A stretch of DNA of 64,000 nucleotides from Flavobacterium resistens. GTDB taxonomy: Bacteria > Bacteroidota > Bacteroidia > Flavobacteriales > Flavobacteriaceae. Position numbers and translations under genes: made by a program. Below the pieces are notes generated by a model. That model did not search any database, was not told where the DNA came from, and saw only the letters and a program-made list of their open reading frames with translations. Shown here piece after piece: positions 18,063 through 27,221 of the stretch (its first letter is position 1; each line of letters opens with the position of its first letter). The stretch lies in the NCBI RefSeq assembly GCF_900182645.1, contig NZ_FXTA01000002.1, positions 372,001 to 436,000 of the forward strand, written 5' to 3'.

Positions 18063-21000
18063 ATGTATTTAATATTCGATACCGAAACAACCGGATTACC
18101 AAAACGCTGGGATGCCCCGATAACCGATTCAGATAACTGGCCGCGCTGTATACAGATTGCGTGGCAGCTTCATGACGAAATGGGACAGCTTATCGAACAT
18201 CAGGATTATTTGGTAAAACCAGAAGGATTTAATATTCCGTATGATGCCGAACGTATTCACGGAATTTCTACTGAATTAGCGGAAGCTGATGGAATCGCGC
18301 TGGCCGAAGTTTTAGAGAAATTCAATATCGCTTTAAGCAAAACCAAATTTATTGTTGGACAAAATTTAGGTTTCGACGTTAATATTATGGGAGCCGAATT
18401 CCATAGAATGGGAGTGGAATCTCAAATGAGTTCAATGCCCGTTCTGGATACTTGTACCGAAGTTACGGCTTCGTTATTGCAGCTTCCTGGAGGTCGTGGG
18501 GGAAAATTCAAACTTCCAACTTTGACCGAATTACACAGCTATCTTTTCGATCAGCCATTCGCGGAAGCGCACAACGCAACTGCCGACGTTGAGGCAACCA
18601 CGCGTTGTTTCTTGGAATTGGTTAGAAGAGAGGTTTTTACCAAAGAAGAATTAGACGTTCCGAAGGAATATTTCAAAAATTTTCAGGAAAGAAATGCGGA
18701 GCCGTTTAAGCTTATTGGTTTAAAACACATCAATTTAAAAGCAGCTTCTGATAAAATCAGAGAACAACTTAAAGCTTTAGCTGGAGAAGGTAAAGAGACA
18801 GTTGTTTCTGAAGAAGATAAAGCTGATTTCAAAGCAGCAAAATTTGCGCATTTGCACAATCATACACAGTTTTCGGTACTTCAATCGACTATCGGAATTG
18901 GGAATATTGTTGCGGCTGCAGCCAAAAACGGAATGCCTGCCGTTGCTATGACCGATACTGGAAACATGATGGGAGCTTTCCATTTTGTGAGTGCCGTTAT
19001 GAACCATAATAAAGCGGCTTCTGGAAAAAATAAAGCTTTAGTCGAAGCGGGAGAGGAACCAACAGAAACCGAAGTAAAACCAATTGTAGGATGTGAATTT
19101 AATATCTGCGAAAATCATTTAGATAAAAGCAAAAAAGACAACGGTTATCAGGTTGTTTTAATGGCTAAAAACAAAGCCGGTTATCACAATTTGGCTAAAA
19201 TGGCTTCGATTGCTTATACAGACGGATTTTATTATGTTCCGAGAATTGATCGAAAGATTGTCGAGCAATATAAAGAAGATATCATGGTGTTGTCTGGGAA
19301 TTTATACGGAGAAATTCCGAGTAAAATCCTGAACATTGGTGAAAACCAAGCCGAAGAAGCTTTGATTTGGTGGAAAGAACAATTTGGTGAAGATTTCTAT
19401 CTGGAAGTAATGCGCCATAATCAGGAAGATGAAAATCGTGTAAACAAAACCCTGATTGAATTTTCGCAAAAACACAATGTCAAATTAATTGCAACTAACA
19501 ATACCTATTATTTAAATAAAGAAGATGCCAATGCGCACGATATTTTACTTTGTGTAAAAGACGGTGAAAAGCAGGCAACACCTATTGGGCGTGGACGTGG
19601 CTATCGCTACGGACTTCCAAATCAGGAATATTATTTCAAGTCGGAAGCAGAGATGAAAAAACTCTTCGCCGATTTACCAGAAGCCATTATCAATATTCAG
19701 GAAGTTATTGATAAAGTCGAAGGATATTCACTTTACCGTGATGTATTGCTTCCAAAATTTGATATTCCGGAAGAATTTATAGTTGCTGAGGATGAAGCTG
19801 ACGGAGGTGTTCGTGGTGAAAATAAGTACTTGCGCCATCTTACTATGGAAGGTGCTAAAAGAAGATACGGTGAAATTACCGAATCTATCCAAGAACGTTT
19901 GGATTTTGAATTGCTTACAATTTCGAATTCAGGATATCCAGGTTACTTTTTGATTGTACAGGATTTCATCGCCGAAGCCAGAAAAATGGATGTATCCGTA
20001 GGTCCAGGCCGTGGATCTGCAGCAGGTTCTGCCGTTGCATACTGTCTCGGAATTACCAATATTGACCCGATTAAATACGATTTGCTTTTTGAGCGTTTCC
20101 TAAATCCTGACCGTGTATCCATGCCCGATATTGATATCGACTTTGATGATGAGGGTCGTGGTCGTGTAATGGATTATGTAATCAACAAATACGGTCAAAA
20201 ACAGGTTGCGCAGATTATCACGTATGGTAAAATGGCTACCAAATCGGCAATTCGTGATACGGCGCGTGTACTGGATTTACCATTATTTGAAGCCGATAGA
20301 ATTGCCAAATTGATTCCGGGAATGATGCCGTCAAAATGGAATTTGGCGCGTTTTATTTCAGAAAGTGAAGAGGAAGTTAAAAAAGCCCTTCGTTCAGACG
20401 AATTTGATAATGTAAAAGAATTGATTGCGATTGCCAATGAAGATGATTTGGCGGGAGAAACCATTCAGCAGGCAAAAATTCTTGAAGGATCGATGCGTAA
20501 CACGGGAATTCACGCCTGTGGGGTTATCATTACGCCATCGGATATTACGAATTACGTTCCCGTAACGACAGCAAAAGATTCCGATTTATATGTAACACAG
20601 TTTGATAACTCGGTTGCAGAAAGTGCCGGATTGCTGAAAATGGACTTCTTGGGTCTGAAGACCCTGACGTTGATAAAAGATACCGTAAAACTGGTAAAAT
20701 ACAGAACAAATATTGATCTGGATCCAGACACGTTTCCAATTGATGATGAAGAAACGTATGCACTTTTCCAAAGAGGTGAAACCGTTGGAATCTTCCAATA
20801 TGAGTCACCCGGGATGCAGAAATACATGAAAGATCTTAAGCCAACAGTTTTCGGAGATTTAATTGCCATGAATGCACTTTATCGTCCGGGACCTTTGGAG
20901 TATATTCCGTCTTTCGTTCGAAGAAAAAATGGTGATGAGGAAATCAAATACGATTTAGATGCCTGTGCCGAATATTTATCAGAAACCTACGGAATTACAG

Positions 21001-22601
21001 TTTACCAGGAGCAGGTAATGCTTTTGTCTCAGTCTTTGGCAGGATTTACAAAGGGTGAGGCCGACGTCTTGCGTAAAGCGATGGGTAAGAAACAAAAAGA
21101 TGTACTAGATAAAATGAAGCCAAAGTTTGTTGAACAAGCGGCTGCAAAAGGTCACGATGCCAAAGTTCTGGAGAAAATTTGGAAAGACTGGGAAGCCTTT
21201 GCGAGTTACGCCTTCAACAAATCGCACTCGACTTGTTATGCCTGGATTGCCTATCAAACGGCTTATTTGAAAGCGCATTATCCTGCCGAATACATGGCTG
21301 CGGTACTTTCGAATAACATGAACGATATCAAACAAGTTTCTTTCTTCATGGAAGAATGTAAACGTATGGGATTACAGGTTTTGGGTCCAGACGTAAATGA
21401 ATCGTACTATAAATTTACCGTAAACGATGATTATGCCGTTCGTTTCGGAATGGGAGCGATTAAAGGTGTTGGTTCTGGAGCTGTAGAAACCATTGTAGAA
21501 AATAGAAAAGACGGAAGATATAAATCGATTTTTGATTTGGCTAAACGAATTGATTTGCGTGCGGCCAACAAAAAAGCAATTGAGAATTTGGCACTTGCCG
21601 GAGGTTTTGACTCCTTCGAAGGAACAACAAGAGCACAATATTTCCACGACGACGGTGACGGAATTACATTCTACGAAAAAGCGATGCGTTACGGATCGAA
21701 ATTTCAGGAAAATGAAAACTCGTCTCAGGTAAGTTTGTTTGGAGAAACTAGTGAAGTACAAATCGCTGAACCAGTCGTGCCTCCATGCGAAGATTGGAGC
21801 ACGATGGAAAAACTAGCGAAAGAAAAAGAAGTTGTCGGAATCTACATTTCCGGACATCCATTGGACGATTTTAGGTTTGAGATGAAATACTTCTGCAATG
21901 CTCGTTTAGAAGCCTTGAAAAGTATGAACGAATATGTAGGTAAAAATTTAAACTTCGCCGGAATCATTAACAACGTACAACATCGAGTTGCTAAAAACGG
22001 AAAAGGCTGGGCGGTATTCAATCTTGAAGGATATGACGAAAGTTATGAGTTTAAAATTTTTGGAGAAGAATACTTAAAGTTCCGCCATTTCTTGATTCAG
22101 AATAATTTTGCATACCTCAAAATTTTGATAAAAGATGGTTGGGTAAATCATGACACAGGAAAAAAATCAGATCCGAGAATGCAGTTTGTTGAGATTCGTC
22201 AATTGCAGGATATTTTGGAGGCTTTCGCTAAAAAATTGATTGTATTATTGAATATTAAAGATCTCCAATCAGAATTCATTCATAAATTAAGTCATTTATT
22301 TAATGAAAATAAAGGCGATAATACTGTGAGTTTTGAGATTATGGAAATTGAAAATATAAAACGTCTCGTTGAAGTTGAAACAACAAGTGAATTTGAAGAT
22401 GACGAAAATGCTGTTTTTGAAGATGATAATGATGATAATGAAGTAAGCGCAGGAGAAGCTAAAATGCAGGAAGTAAAAGAGGTCGAAGAAGTCAAAGTTG
22501 TGACTAAATTAAGCATGCCAAGCCGACGATTAAAAATCAAAATTTCTGCTGAGTTATTACAGGAATTGGAGAAAATGCAAATCAATTTTAAACTGAACTA
22601 A
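18063..22601 (+). CDS. dnaE: DNA polymerase III alpha subunit with fused N-terminal exonuclease
   Basis: A 1512-residue replicative polymerase. Residues 1-190 form a DEDDh exonuclease (DTETTG near the start, HNATADVEAT near the end), normally a separate DnaQ subunit. The PHP domain starts at FAHLHNHTQFS (His263/265/267), but the usual TDHGN reads TDTGN (Thr299), so its metal site is probably incomplete. Palm motifs GPGRGSAAGSAVAYCLG and PDIDIDF (about 688-694) carry the catalytic acids. The C-terminus has the OB fold and an acidic linker. Start set at ATG 18063, six codons inside a TTG alternative. The exonuclease fusion recurs in Flavobacteriia. Confidence 0.95.
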   Translation: MYLIFDTETTGLPKRWDAPITDSDNWPRCIQIAWQLHDEMGQLIEHQDYLVKPEGFNIPYDAERIHGISTELAEADGIALAEVLEKFNIALSKTKFIVGQNLGFDVNIMGAEFHRMGVESQMSSMPVLDTCTEVTASLLQLPGGRGGKFKLPTLTELHSYLFDQPFAEAHNATADVEATTRCFLELVRREVFTKEELDVPKEYFKNFQERNAEPFKLIGLKHINLKAASDKIREQLKALAGEGKETVVSEEDKADFKAAKFAHLHNHTQFSVLQSTIGIGNIVAAAAKNGMPAVAMTDTGNMMGAFHFVSAVMNHNKAASGKNKALVEAGEEPTETEVKPIVGCEFNICENHLDKSKKDNGYQVVLMAKNKAGYHNLAKMASIAYTDGFYYVPRIDRKIVEQYKEDIMVLSGNLYGEIPSKILNIGENQAEEALIWWKEQFGEDFYLEVMRHNQEDENRVNKTLIEFSQKHNVKLIATNNTYYLNKEDANAHDILLCVKDGEKQATPIGRGRGYRYGLPNQEYYFKSEAEMKKLFADLPEAIINIQEVIDKVEGYSLYRDVLLPKFDIPEEFIVAEDEADGGVRGENKYLRHLTMEGAKRRYGEITESIQERLDFELLTISNSGYPGYFLIVQDFIAEARKMDVSVGPGRGSAAGSAVAYCLGITNIDPIKYDLLFERFLNPDRVSMPDIDIDFDDEGRGRVMDYVINKYGQKQVAQIITYGKMATKSAIRDTARVLDLPLFEADRIAKLIPGMMPSKWNLARFISESEEEVKKALRSDEFDNVKELIAIANEDDLAGETIQQAKILEGSMRNTGIHACGVIITPSDITNYVPVTTAKDSDLYVTQFDNSVAESAGLLKMDFLGLKTLTLIKDTVKLVKYRTNIDLDPDTFPIDDEETYALFQRGETVGIFQYESPGMQKYMKDLKPTVFGDLIAMNALYRPGPLEYIPSFVRRKNGDEEIKYDLDACAEYLSETYGITVYQEQVMLLSQSLAGFTKGEADVLRKAMGKKQKDVLDKMKPKFVEQAAAKGHDAKVLEKIWKDWEAFASYAFNKSHSTCYAWIAYQTAYLKAHYPAEYMAAVLSNNMNDIKQVSFFMEECKRMGLQVLGPDVNESYYKFTVNDDYAVRFGMGAIKGVGSGAVETIVENRKDGRYKSIFDLAKRIDLRAANKKAIENLALAGGFDSFEGTTRAQYFHDDGDGITFYEKAMRYGSKFQENENSSQVSLFGETSEVQIAEPVVPPCEDWSTMEKLAKEKEVVGIYISGHPLDDFRFEMKYFCNARLEALKSMNEYVGKNLNFAGIINNVQHRVAKNGKGWAVFNLEGYDESYEFKIFGEEYLKFRHFLIQNNFAYLKILIKDGWVNHDTGKKSDPRMQFVEIRQLQDILEAFAKKLIVLLNIKDLQSEFIHKLSHLFNENKGDNTVSFEIMEIENIKRLVEVETTSEFEDDENAVFEDDNDDNEVSAGEAKMQEVKEVEEVKVVTKLSMPSRRLKIKISAELLQELEKMQINFKLN

Positions 22602-22650
22602 AAATTTAACAGTTAAAATTTAATAGAATGTAAAATTTTAATGTTAAAAA

Positions 22651-22662
22651 TATGCATGCATA
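22651..22662. promoter_or_regulatory. Palindrome TATGCATGCATA upstream of a beta-barrel gene
   Basis: A perfect 12-bp palindrome about 120 bp before the start of the outer-membrane protein gene, next to the imperfect dyad TACT-N8-AGTA. It looks like a dimeric regulator site; the regulator is unknown. A TAAGTTTG -7-like box lies nearer the gene at 22749-22756. Confidence 0.35.
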
Positions 22663-22779
22663 CTACTTTTTTAGTAATATTGCCCGAAATTACAACGATT
22701 TCGTTCCAAGTCTAACAATGCAGACCAAAAGAATATGTTAAAATATTCTAAGTTTGTATAAATTAATTAAATCAGAATT

Positions 22780-23748
22780 ATGAAAAAGAACCTATTTTTA
22801 TTAGGATTATTAGTTTGCTCTATGGCTACAATGGCGCAGACAGAAAAAGCAGACAAACCAGAAAGCTGGTATTTTAAATTAGGTGGATCTTATTTTAACC
22901 AAACAGCTTCTACAGAATTTCCAGTTGTTGGAGGACAGTTACCTAACAGAGATGTTTATGCTGGTACTTTAGCAAACAATAAATTGGTTTCGAGAGAAAG
23001 TGTAACAGGATCTTTTGGACAAGGTTTCAGAAGTGGAATTACTGCTGGATATCGTTTTTCTACACGTTTAGGAGTTGAAATGTCTGCTAATTACTATATC
23101 AGTAATGAGAAAACAATGGCTCAAACTACAAACAGACTTATTTCATATAACCCGGCTACTAGCCCAGTTGCTACCTATGTAAGCTTTACAGCTGAAGGAC
23201 AAATCAAAGCTTTTGATTTAGCTCCAGCAATTGTAATGTTCTTAGGAGAAGCTCACGGTTTTGAGCCTTATACTAAAGTTGGAGTTATTGTTCCTATTCA
23301 TGGTACTTTAGATATTAAAACTGACAGACAATACACTTCATTTGCAGGTGCTAATCAAGTTGCAGCAACAGATGCTTACTCAAAAGATGTAGTTAAGCCT
23401 AATGCTACACTTGGTTTTATGGCAGCTTTAGGAACTTCTTATAAATTAGGAAAACATATTTCTGCGTTTGCGGAATTAGAGTACCGTAACTTTACAGTAC
23501 ACGGAAAATCTAAAGAAACAACAATTTATACTGAAAATGGTGTAGATAAATTAAATACTAATACAAACTTTAGAGTTGGTTCTACAGCTTCAAACCATAC
23601 ACATTATGTTGATCATTTAGATACAACTTCTAATAATGCTTTAACAAATCCAAATGGAGTTGATCAGTCAAAACCAATGGATGAGTTAAGTTCTTACGTT
23701 GGTATTTCAGGTTTAGGATTAACAGTAGGTCTTAAATACAGCCTATAA
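22780..23748 (+). CDS. Outer-membrane beta-barrel protein
   Basis: A 322-residue protein with a signal peptide (residues 1-19, ending MATMAQ). Alternating aromatic/Gly strands (WYFKLGGSYF, SGITAGYRFS, LGVEMSANYYIS) follow, with a C-terminal strand GLGLTVGLKYSL ending in an aromatic-containing motif, all typical of OmpA-like or porin-like barrels. Specific substrate unknown. It stands alone between dnaE and a terminator. Confidence 0.8.
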   Translation: MKKNLFLLGLLVCSMATMAQTEKADKPESWYFKLGGSYFNQTASTEFPVVGGQLPNRDVYAGTLANNKLVSRESVTGSFGQGFRSGITAGYRFSTRLGVEMSANYYISNEKTMAQTTNRLISYNPATSPVATYVSFTAEGQIKAFDLAPAIVMFLGEAHGFEPYTKVGVIVPIHGTLDIKTDRQYTSFAGANQVAATDAYSKDVVKPNATLGFMAALGTSYKLGKHISAFAELEYRNFTVHGKSKETTIYTENGVDKLNTNTNFRVGSTASNHTHYVDHLDTTSNNALTNPNGVDQSKPMDELSSYVGISGLGLTVGLKYSL

Positions 23749-23771
23749 TTTTCCAAAGTTTTTATATTTTC

Positions 23772-23809
23772 AAAAGAGGATATTCGGAAGAATATCCTCT
23801 TTTTTTATG
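23772..23809 (+). terminator. Strong terminator after the beta-barrel gene
   Basis: Perfect 14-bp arms AAAAGAGGATATTC (23772-23785) and GAATATCCTCTTTT (23790-23803) with a GGAA tetraloop and trailing T tract. Confidence 0.92.
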
Positions 23810-23843
23810 CTCACTTTTGTTATTAAAAGAAACGAAACAATAA

Positions 23844-24839
23844 CTATTTGGAAGAATTCCTAAACTCCTTTAAAACTTCATCAATAACCCAAGTTGTTCT
23901 AGCTCCAGAAATTCCTTTTGATGGTGAAGCATTTTCTTCTCCTAAAAGTTCAGCAATCACAGTTTCAATAAATGGCTGCTGAATATGAAGCGGATTTTCA
24001 ATCAAAATACTTTCTTTTTCTCCATTTGTATATTGAATATGAATAGGGTCATTTCCAAAAGTCGAAAACGAGATTTTTCCTTTATCTCCGACAATTTCAG
24101 TATTGTCATAACGCTCAAAACTCGCAAAGTTCCATATTCCAGATCCGTGAATTCCGTTTTCGAATAAAAACGACATTGAAACTGAATCTTCGGCTGGATA
24201 AGCTAATAGTTGGGAAGTCGCATGTCCACGAACAGATTTTATCGGACCTAAAACAAAATCCAGAAAATCTAAAGTATGACAGGCTAAATCGACGAAAATT
24301 CCACCTCCTGAAATATGAGGTAAAACAGTCCACGGAAGGTTGATTTCATCATCATAACGTTCTTCAAAAGGATGATATAAAACGCAATTTACGTGTCGAA
24401 TGTTTCCTAATTTTCCTTGATCAATTATTTCTTTGATTTTTAAAAATCGAGGTAATGCTCTTCTGTAATAAGCAACAAATAAAGGAACATTATGCTCTTT
24501 GCAGGCAGAAATCATTTCGTTGCATTCTTCGAAAGTCAGTGCCATAGGTTTCTCGACATAAACCGGTTTTCCTGCTTTGGCACATAAGATAGTGTATTCT
24601 TTATGAGAAGATGGAGGCGTAGCAATGTAAACCGCATCAACTTCGGGATCATTGATTAAATCTTCAGCATTTGAATACCATTTGGGAACATTATGGCGTT
24701 TAGCGTAATCTTCGGCAAGCGCAGCATCTCTGCGCATAACAGCAACTAAAGCAGAGTTTGATGCCTTCTGAAAAGCAGGCCCGCTTTTTACTTCGGTCAC
24801 ATTACCACAGCCGATAATTCCCCATTTTATAATTTTCAT
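23844..24839 (-). CDS. Gfo/Idh/MocA-family oxidoreductase
   Basis: A 331-residue NAD(P)-dependent dehydrogenase. It has the N-terminal Rossmann fold WGIIGCGNVTEV, the family signature EKPMAL around residue 96, and a catalytic-region His in DLACHTLDFLDF. Members act on sugars, inositols or related compounds; the substrate cannot be assigned. It is followed on the same strand only by a terminator and preceded by a word-type inverted repeat. Confidence 0.88.
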   Translation of the reverse strand: MKIIKWGIIGCGNVTEVKSGPAFQKASNSALVAVMRRDAALAEDYAKRHNVPKWYSNAEDLINDPEVDAVYIATPPSSHKEYTILCAKAGKPVYVEKPMALTFEECNEMISACKEHNVPLFVAYYRRALPRFLKIKEIIDQGKLGNIRHVNCVLYHPFEERYDDEINLPWTVLPHISGGGIFVDLACHTLDFLDFVLGPIKSVRGHATSQLLAYPAEDSVSMSFLFENGIHGSGIWNFASFERYDNTEIVGDKGKISFSTFGNDPIHIQYTNGEKESILIENPLHIQQPFIETVIAELLGEENASPSKGISGARTTWVIDEVLKEFRNSSK

Positions 24840-24877
24840 TGTTTGGTTTTTTAGTTATTCAAATTTGAGGAAAAAAG

Positions 24878-24921
24878 TTAGCCACGAATTCACAAAAATA
24901 AATTCGTGAATTCGTGGCTAA
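24878..24921. repeat. Inverted repeat, GCCACGAATTCAC family, copy 1
   Basis: Perfect 16-bp arms TTAGCCACGAATTCAC (24878-24893) and GTGAATTCGTGGCTAA (24906-24921) with a 12-bp loop. It lies between the prolyl oligopeptidase stop (24942) and the Gfo/Idh start (24839). Two further family members are at 50202-50252 and 60220-60263. Confidence 0.85.
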
Positions 24922-24941
24922 AAAAAAATCAGTTTAAAGTC

Positions 24942-27050
24942 TTACTTTTTTGGCAAAGCTTTAAAACCCATATTGTAAAGTGTGAAAGCCTGAATGTCTA
25001 CATTTTCCTGAATTGTAGCAGCAACAGATTTTCCTGCGCCGTGACCAGCTTTAACATCAATTCTAATCAAAACCGGATTTTCTCCAGCTTGTTTTTCTTG
25101 TAATTCAGAAGCAAATTTAAAACTGTGCGCCGGAACTACACGATCATCATGATCTCCAGTTGTTACCATTGTTGCAGGATAATGAGTTCCTTGTTTTACA
25201 TTATGAACTGGAGAATATCCTTTTAAATATTCGAACATTTCTTTGTTGTCCTGAGAAGTTCCGTAATCAAACGCCCATCCTGCACCCGCAGTAAAAGCAT
25301 TGTAACGTAGCATATCCATAACTCCAACTGCTGGTAAAGCTACTTTCATTAAATCAGGGCGTTGTGTCATAGTTGCGCCAACTAATAAACCTCCATTAGA
25401 ACCTCCACGGATTGCTAAATAATCAGATGAGGTATATTTTTGAGCAATTAAATATTCAGCAGCAGCGATAAAATCATCAAATACATTTTGTTTTTGCTGT
25501 TTTGTTCCTGCATCGTGCCATTTTTTTCCATATTCACCGCCACCTCTTAAATTGGCAACTGCATAAACACCTCCGTTTTCCATCCAAACGGCATTTGAAA
25601 TGCTGAAACTTGGAGTTAAACTAATGTTGAATCCGCCGTAACCGTAAAGGATTGTTGGATTTTTACCGTCTAATTTTGTTCCTTTTTTATAAGTAATAAT
25701 CATCGGAACTTTTGTGCCGTCTTTTGAAGTGTAAAAAACTTGTTTTGACTCATAATCTTCACTTTTGAAATCTACTTTTGGTTTTTGATAAATTTCAGAT
25801 TTTCCAGATTTTGGTTCAAATGAGTAAATACTGGCTGGTGTTGTATAATTAGTAAAAGTGTAATACAAGATTTTTTCGTTCTTTTTTCCGCCAAATCCGC
25901 TAGCAGTTCCAATTGCAGGAAGTTTGATTTCACGAACTAATTTTCCGTTATAATCATATTGTTGTACAAATGAAACGGCGTCTTTCGTATAATTAGCGAA
26001 AAAATATCCTGCACCTGTTGAAGGCGATAAAATATCTTGCGTTTCTTTGATGAAATCTTTCCAGTTTTCCGGTTTTGGATTTGCTGCATCAACTGTTACA
26101 ACACGTTTGTTTGGAGCGTTAAAATCGGTTTCAATGAATAACTTGCTTCCTTCGTTTTCAATAATACTATTGTCACTATTGAAATTGTCAACAATTGTTA
26201 CAATCGGGCTATTTGGTTTAGTCAAATCTTTGATGTACAATTCATTTCCGTAAGTCGAATTCGCTGCAGAAATCACTAAATAATGATTGTCTTCAGTAAC
26301 ATAACCGCCCACATATCTTCTTTTTTGATCGGCACCAAAAATTACTTTGTCCTCTTTTTGAGAAGTTCCCAATTTGTGGAAATACAATTTGTGCTGATCT
26401 GTTTTTGCTGAAAGTTCGCTTCCTTTTGGTTTGTCGTAACTTGAGTAATAGAAACCTTCATTTCCGTGCCAAGAAATCCCGCTGAATTTTACATCAACCA
26501 AAGTATCTTCCAAAACTTTTTTAGAAACGGCATCAATGATAATTACTTTTCTCCAATCGCTTCCGCCTTCAGAAATTGCATAAGCAGCTTTTGAACCATC
26601 TTCAGAAAAATCTAGTCCGCCAAGGGAAGTTGTTCCGTCTTTAGAAAAAGTATTCGGATCTAAGAAAACTTCTTCTTTGCCATTTTGATCTTTTCTGTAA
26701 ACAACAGATTGGTTTTGAAGTCCGTTGTTTTTTGAATAATAAGTAAATTTTCCTTCTTTAGACGGAGCACCTATTTTTTCATAATTCCAAAGTTTTTCCA
26801 TACGAGTTTTTAGCTCGTTTCTAAACGGAATTTTATCTAAATAACCATAAGTAACTTCATTTTGAGCTTTAACCCAAGCTCCGGTTTCAGCCGATTTGTC
26901 GTCTTCAAGCCAGCGGTAAGGATCGCTTACTTTTGTGTCAAAATAAACATCAACAGTTTCGCCTTTTTTGGTTTCAGGATATTGAATTTTATTTTGTCCA
27001 AATGAAATTCCTGCAGTTGTAATTGCCATTAGTAAAAATGTTTTTTTCAT
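24942..27050 (-). CDS. Prolyl oligopeptidase (S9A) family serine peptidase
   Basis: A 702-residue exported peptidase that cleaves short peptides after proline. It has a signal peptide ([19 protein letters not shown]), a beta-propeller N-terminal half ([11 protein letters not shown] is the family start motif) and a C-terminal alpha/beta hydrolase. The catalytic Ser is in [12 protein letters not shown], the Asp in GDHDDRVVP and the His in KAGHGAGKS. Start set at ATG 27050; upstream codons (to 27152) lie in repeat DNA and would destroy the signal peptide. Confidence 0.93.
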   Translation of the reverse strand: MKKTFLLMAITTAGISFGQNKIQYPETKKGETVDVYFDTKVSDPYRWLEDDKSAETGAWVKAQNEVTYGYLDKIPFRNELKTRMEKLWNYEKIGAPSKEGKFTYYSKNNGLQNQSVVYRKDQNGKEEVFLDPNTFSKDGTTSLGGLDFSEDGSKAAYAISEGGSDWRKVIIIDAVSKKVLEDTLVDVKFSGISWHGNEGFYYSSYDKPKGSELSAKTDQHKLYFHKLGTSQKEDKVIFGADQKRRYVGGYVTEDNHYLVISAANSTYGNELYIKDLTKPNSPIVTIVDNFNSDNSIIENEGSKLFIETDFNAPNKRVVTVDAANPKPENWKDFIKETQDILSPSTGAGYFFANYTKDAVSFVQQYDYNGKLVREIKLPAIGTASGFGGKKNEKILYYTFTNYTTPASIYSFEPKSGKSEIYQKPKVDFKSEDYESKQVFYTSKDGTKVPMIITYKKGTKLDGKNPTILYGYGGFNISLTPSFSISNAVWMENGGVYAVANLRGGGEYGKKWHDAGTKQQKQNVFDDFIAAAEYLIAQKYTSSDYLAIRGGSNGGLLVGATMTQRPDLMKVALPAVGVMDMLRYNAFTAGAGWAFDYGTSQDNKEMFEYLKGYSPVHNVKQGTHYPATMVTTGDHDDRVVPAHSFKFASELQEKQAGENPVLIRIDVKAGHGAGKSVAATIQENVDIQAFTLYNMGFKALPKK

Positions 27051-27103
27051 ATTTAAGTTTGTCGGTTTTAACAAAAATAGCACTTTTTGTGAGAGTGGAG
27101 AAT

Positions 27104-27216
27104 ATTTAACCGCAAAGCACGCAAGGAGTTTTACGCAAGGCACGCAAAGCAAATTAAAACTTCGCTCCCGATAGCTATCGGGATTGCGCTTTCTCTTAGC
27201 GTTTTTGCGGTTAAAT
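27104..27216. repeat. Inverted repeat, TTAACCGCAAAG family, copy 1, with nested palindrome
   Basis: The left end ATTTAACCGCAAAG (27104-27117) is mirrored by TTTTGCGGTTAAAT at 27203-27216, with further CACGCAAAG/ACGCAAGG words inside. The perfect 18-bp palindrome TCCCGATAGCTATCGGGA sits at 27166-27183. It fills the gap between the oligopeptidase start and the TonB receptor stop (27222). Copy 2 of the family is at 46885-47001. Confidence 0.85.
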
Positions 27217-27221
27217 AAAAA

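Noticed and set aside
27051..27152. Longer N-terminus for the prolyl oligopeptidase
   Set aside because: It would start inside the CGCAAAG repeat and hide the signal peptide that begins at ATG 27050.
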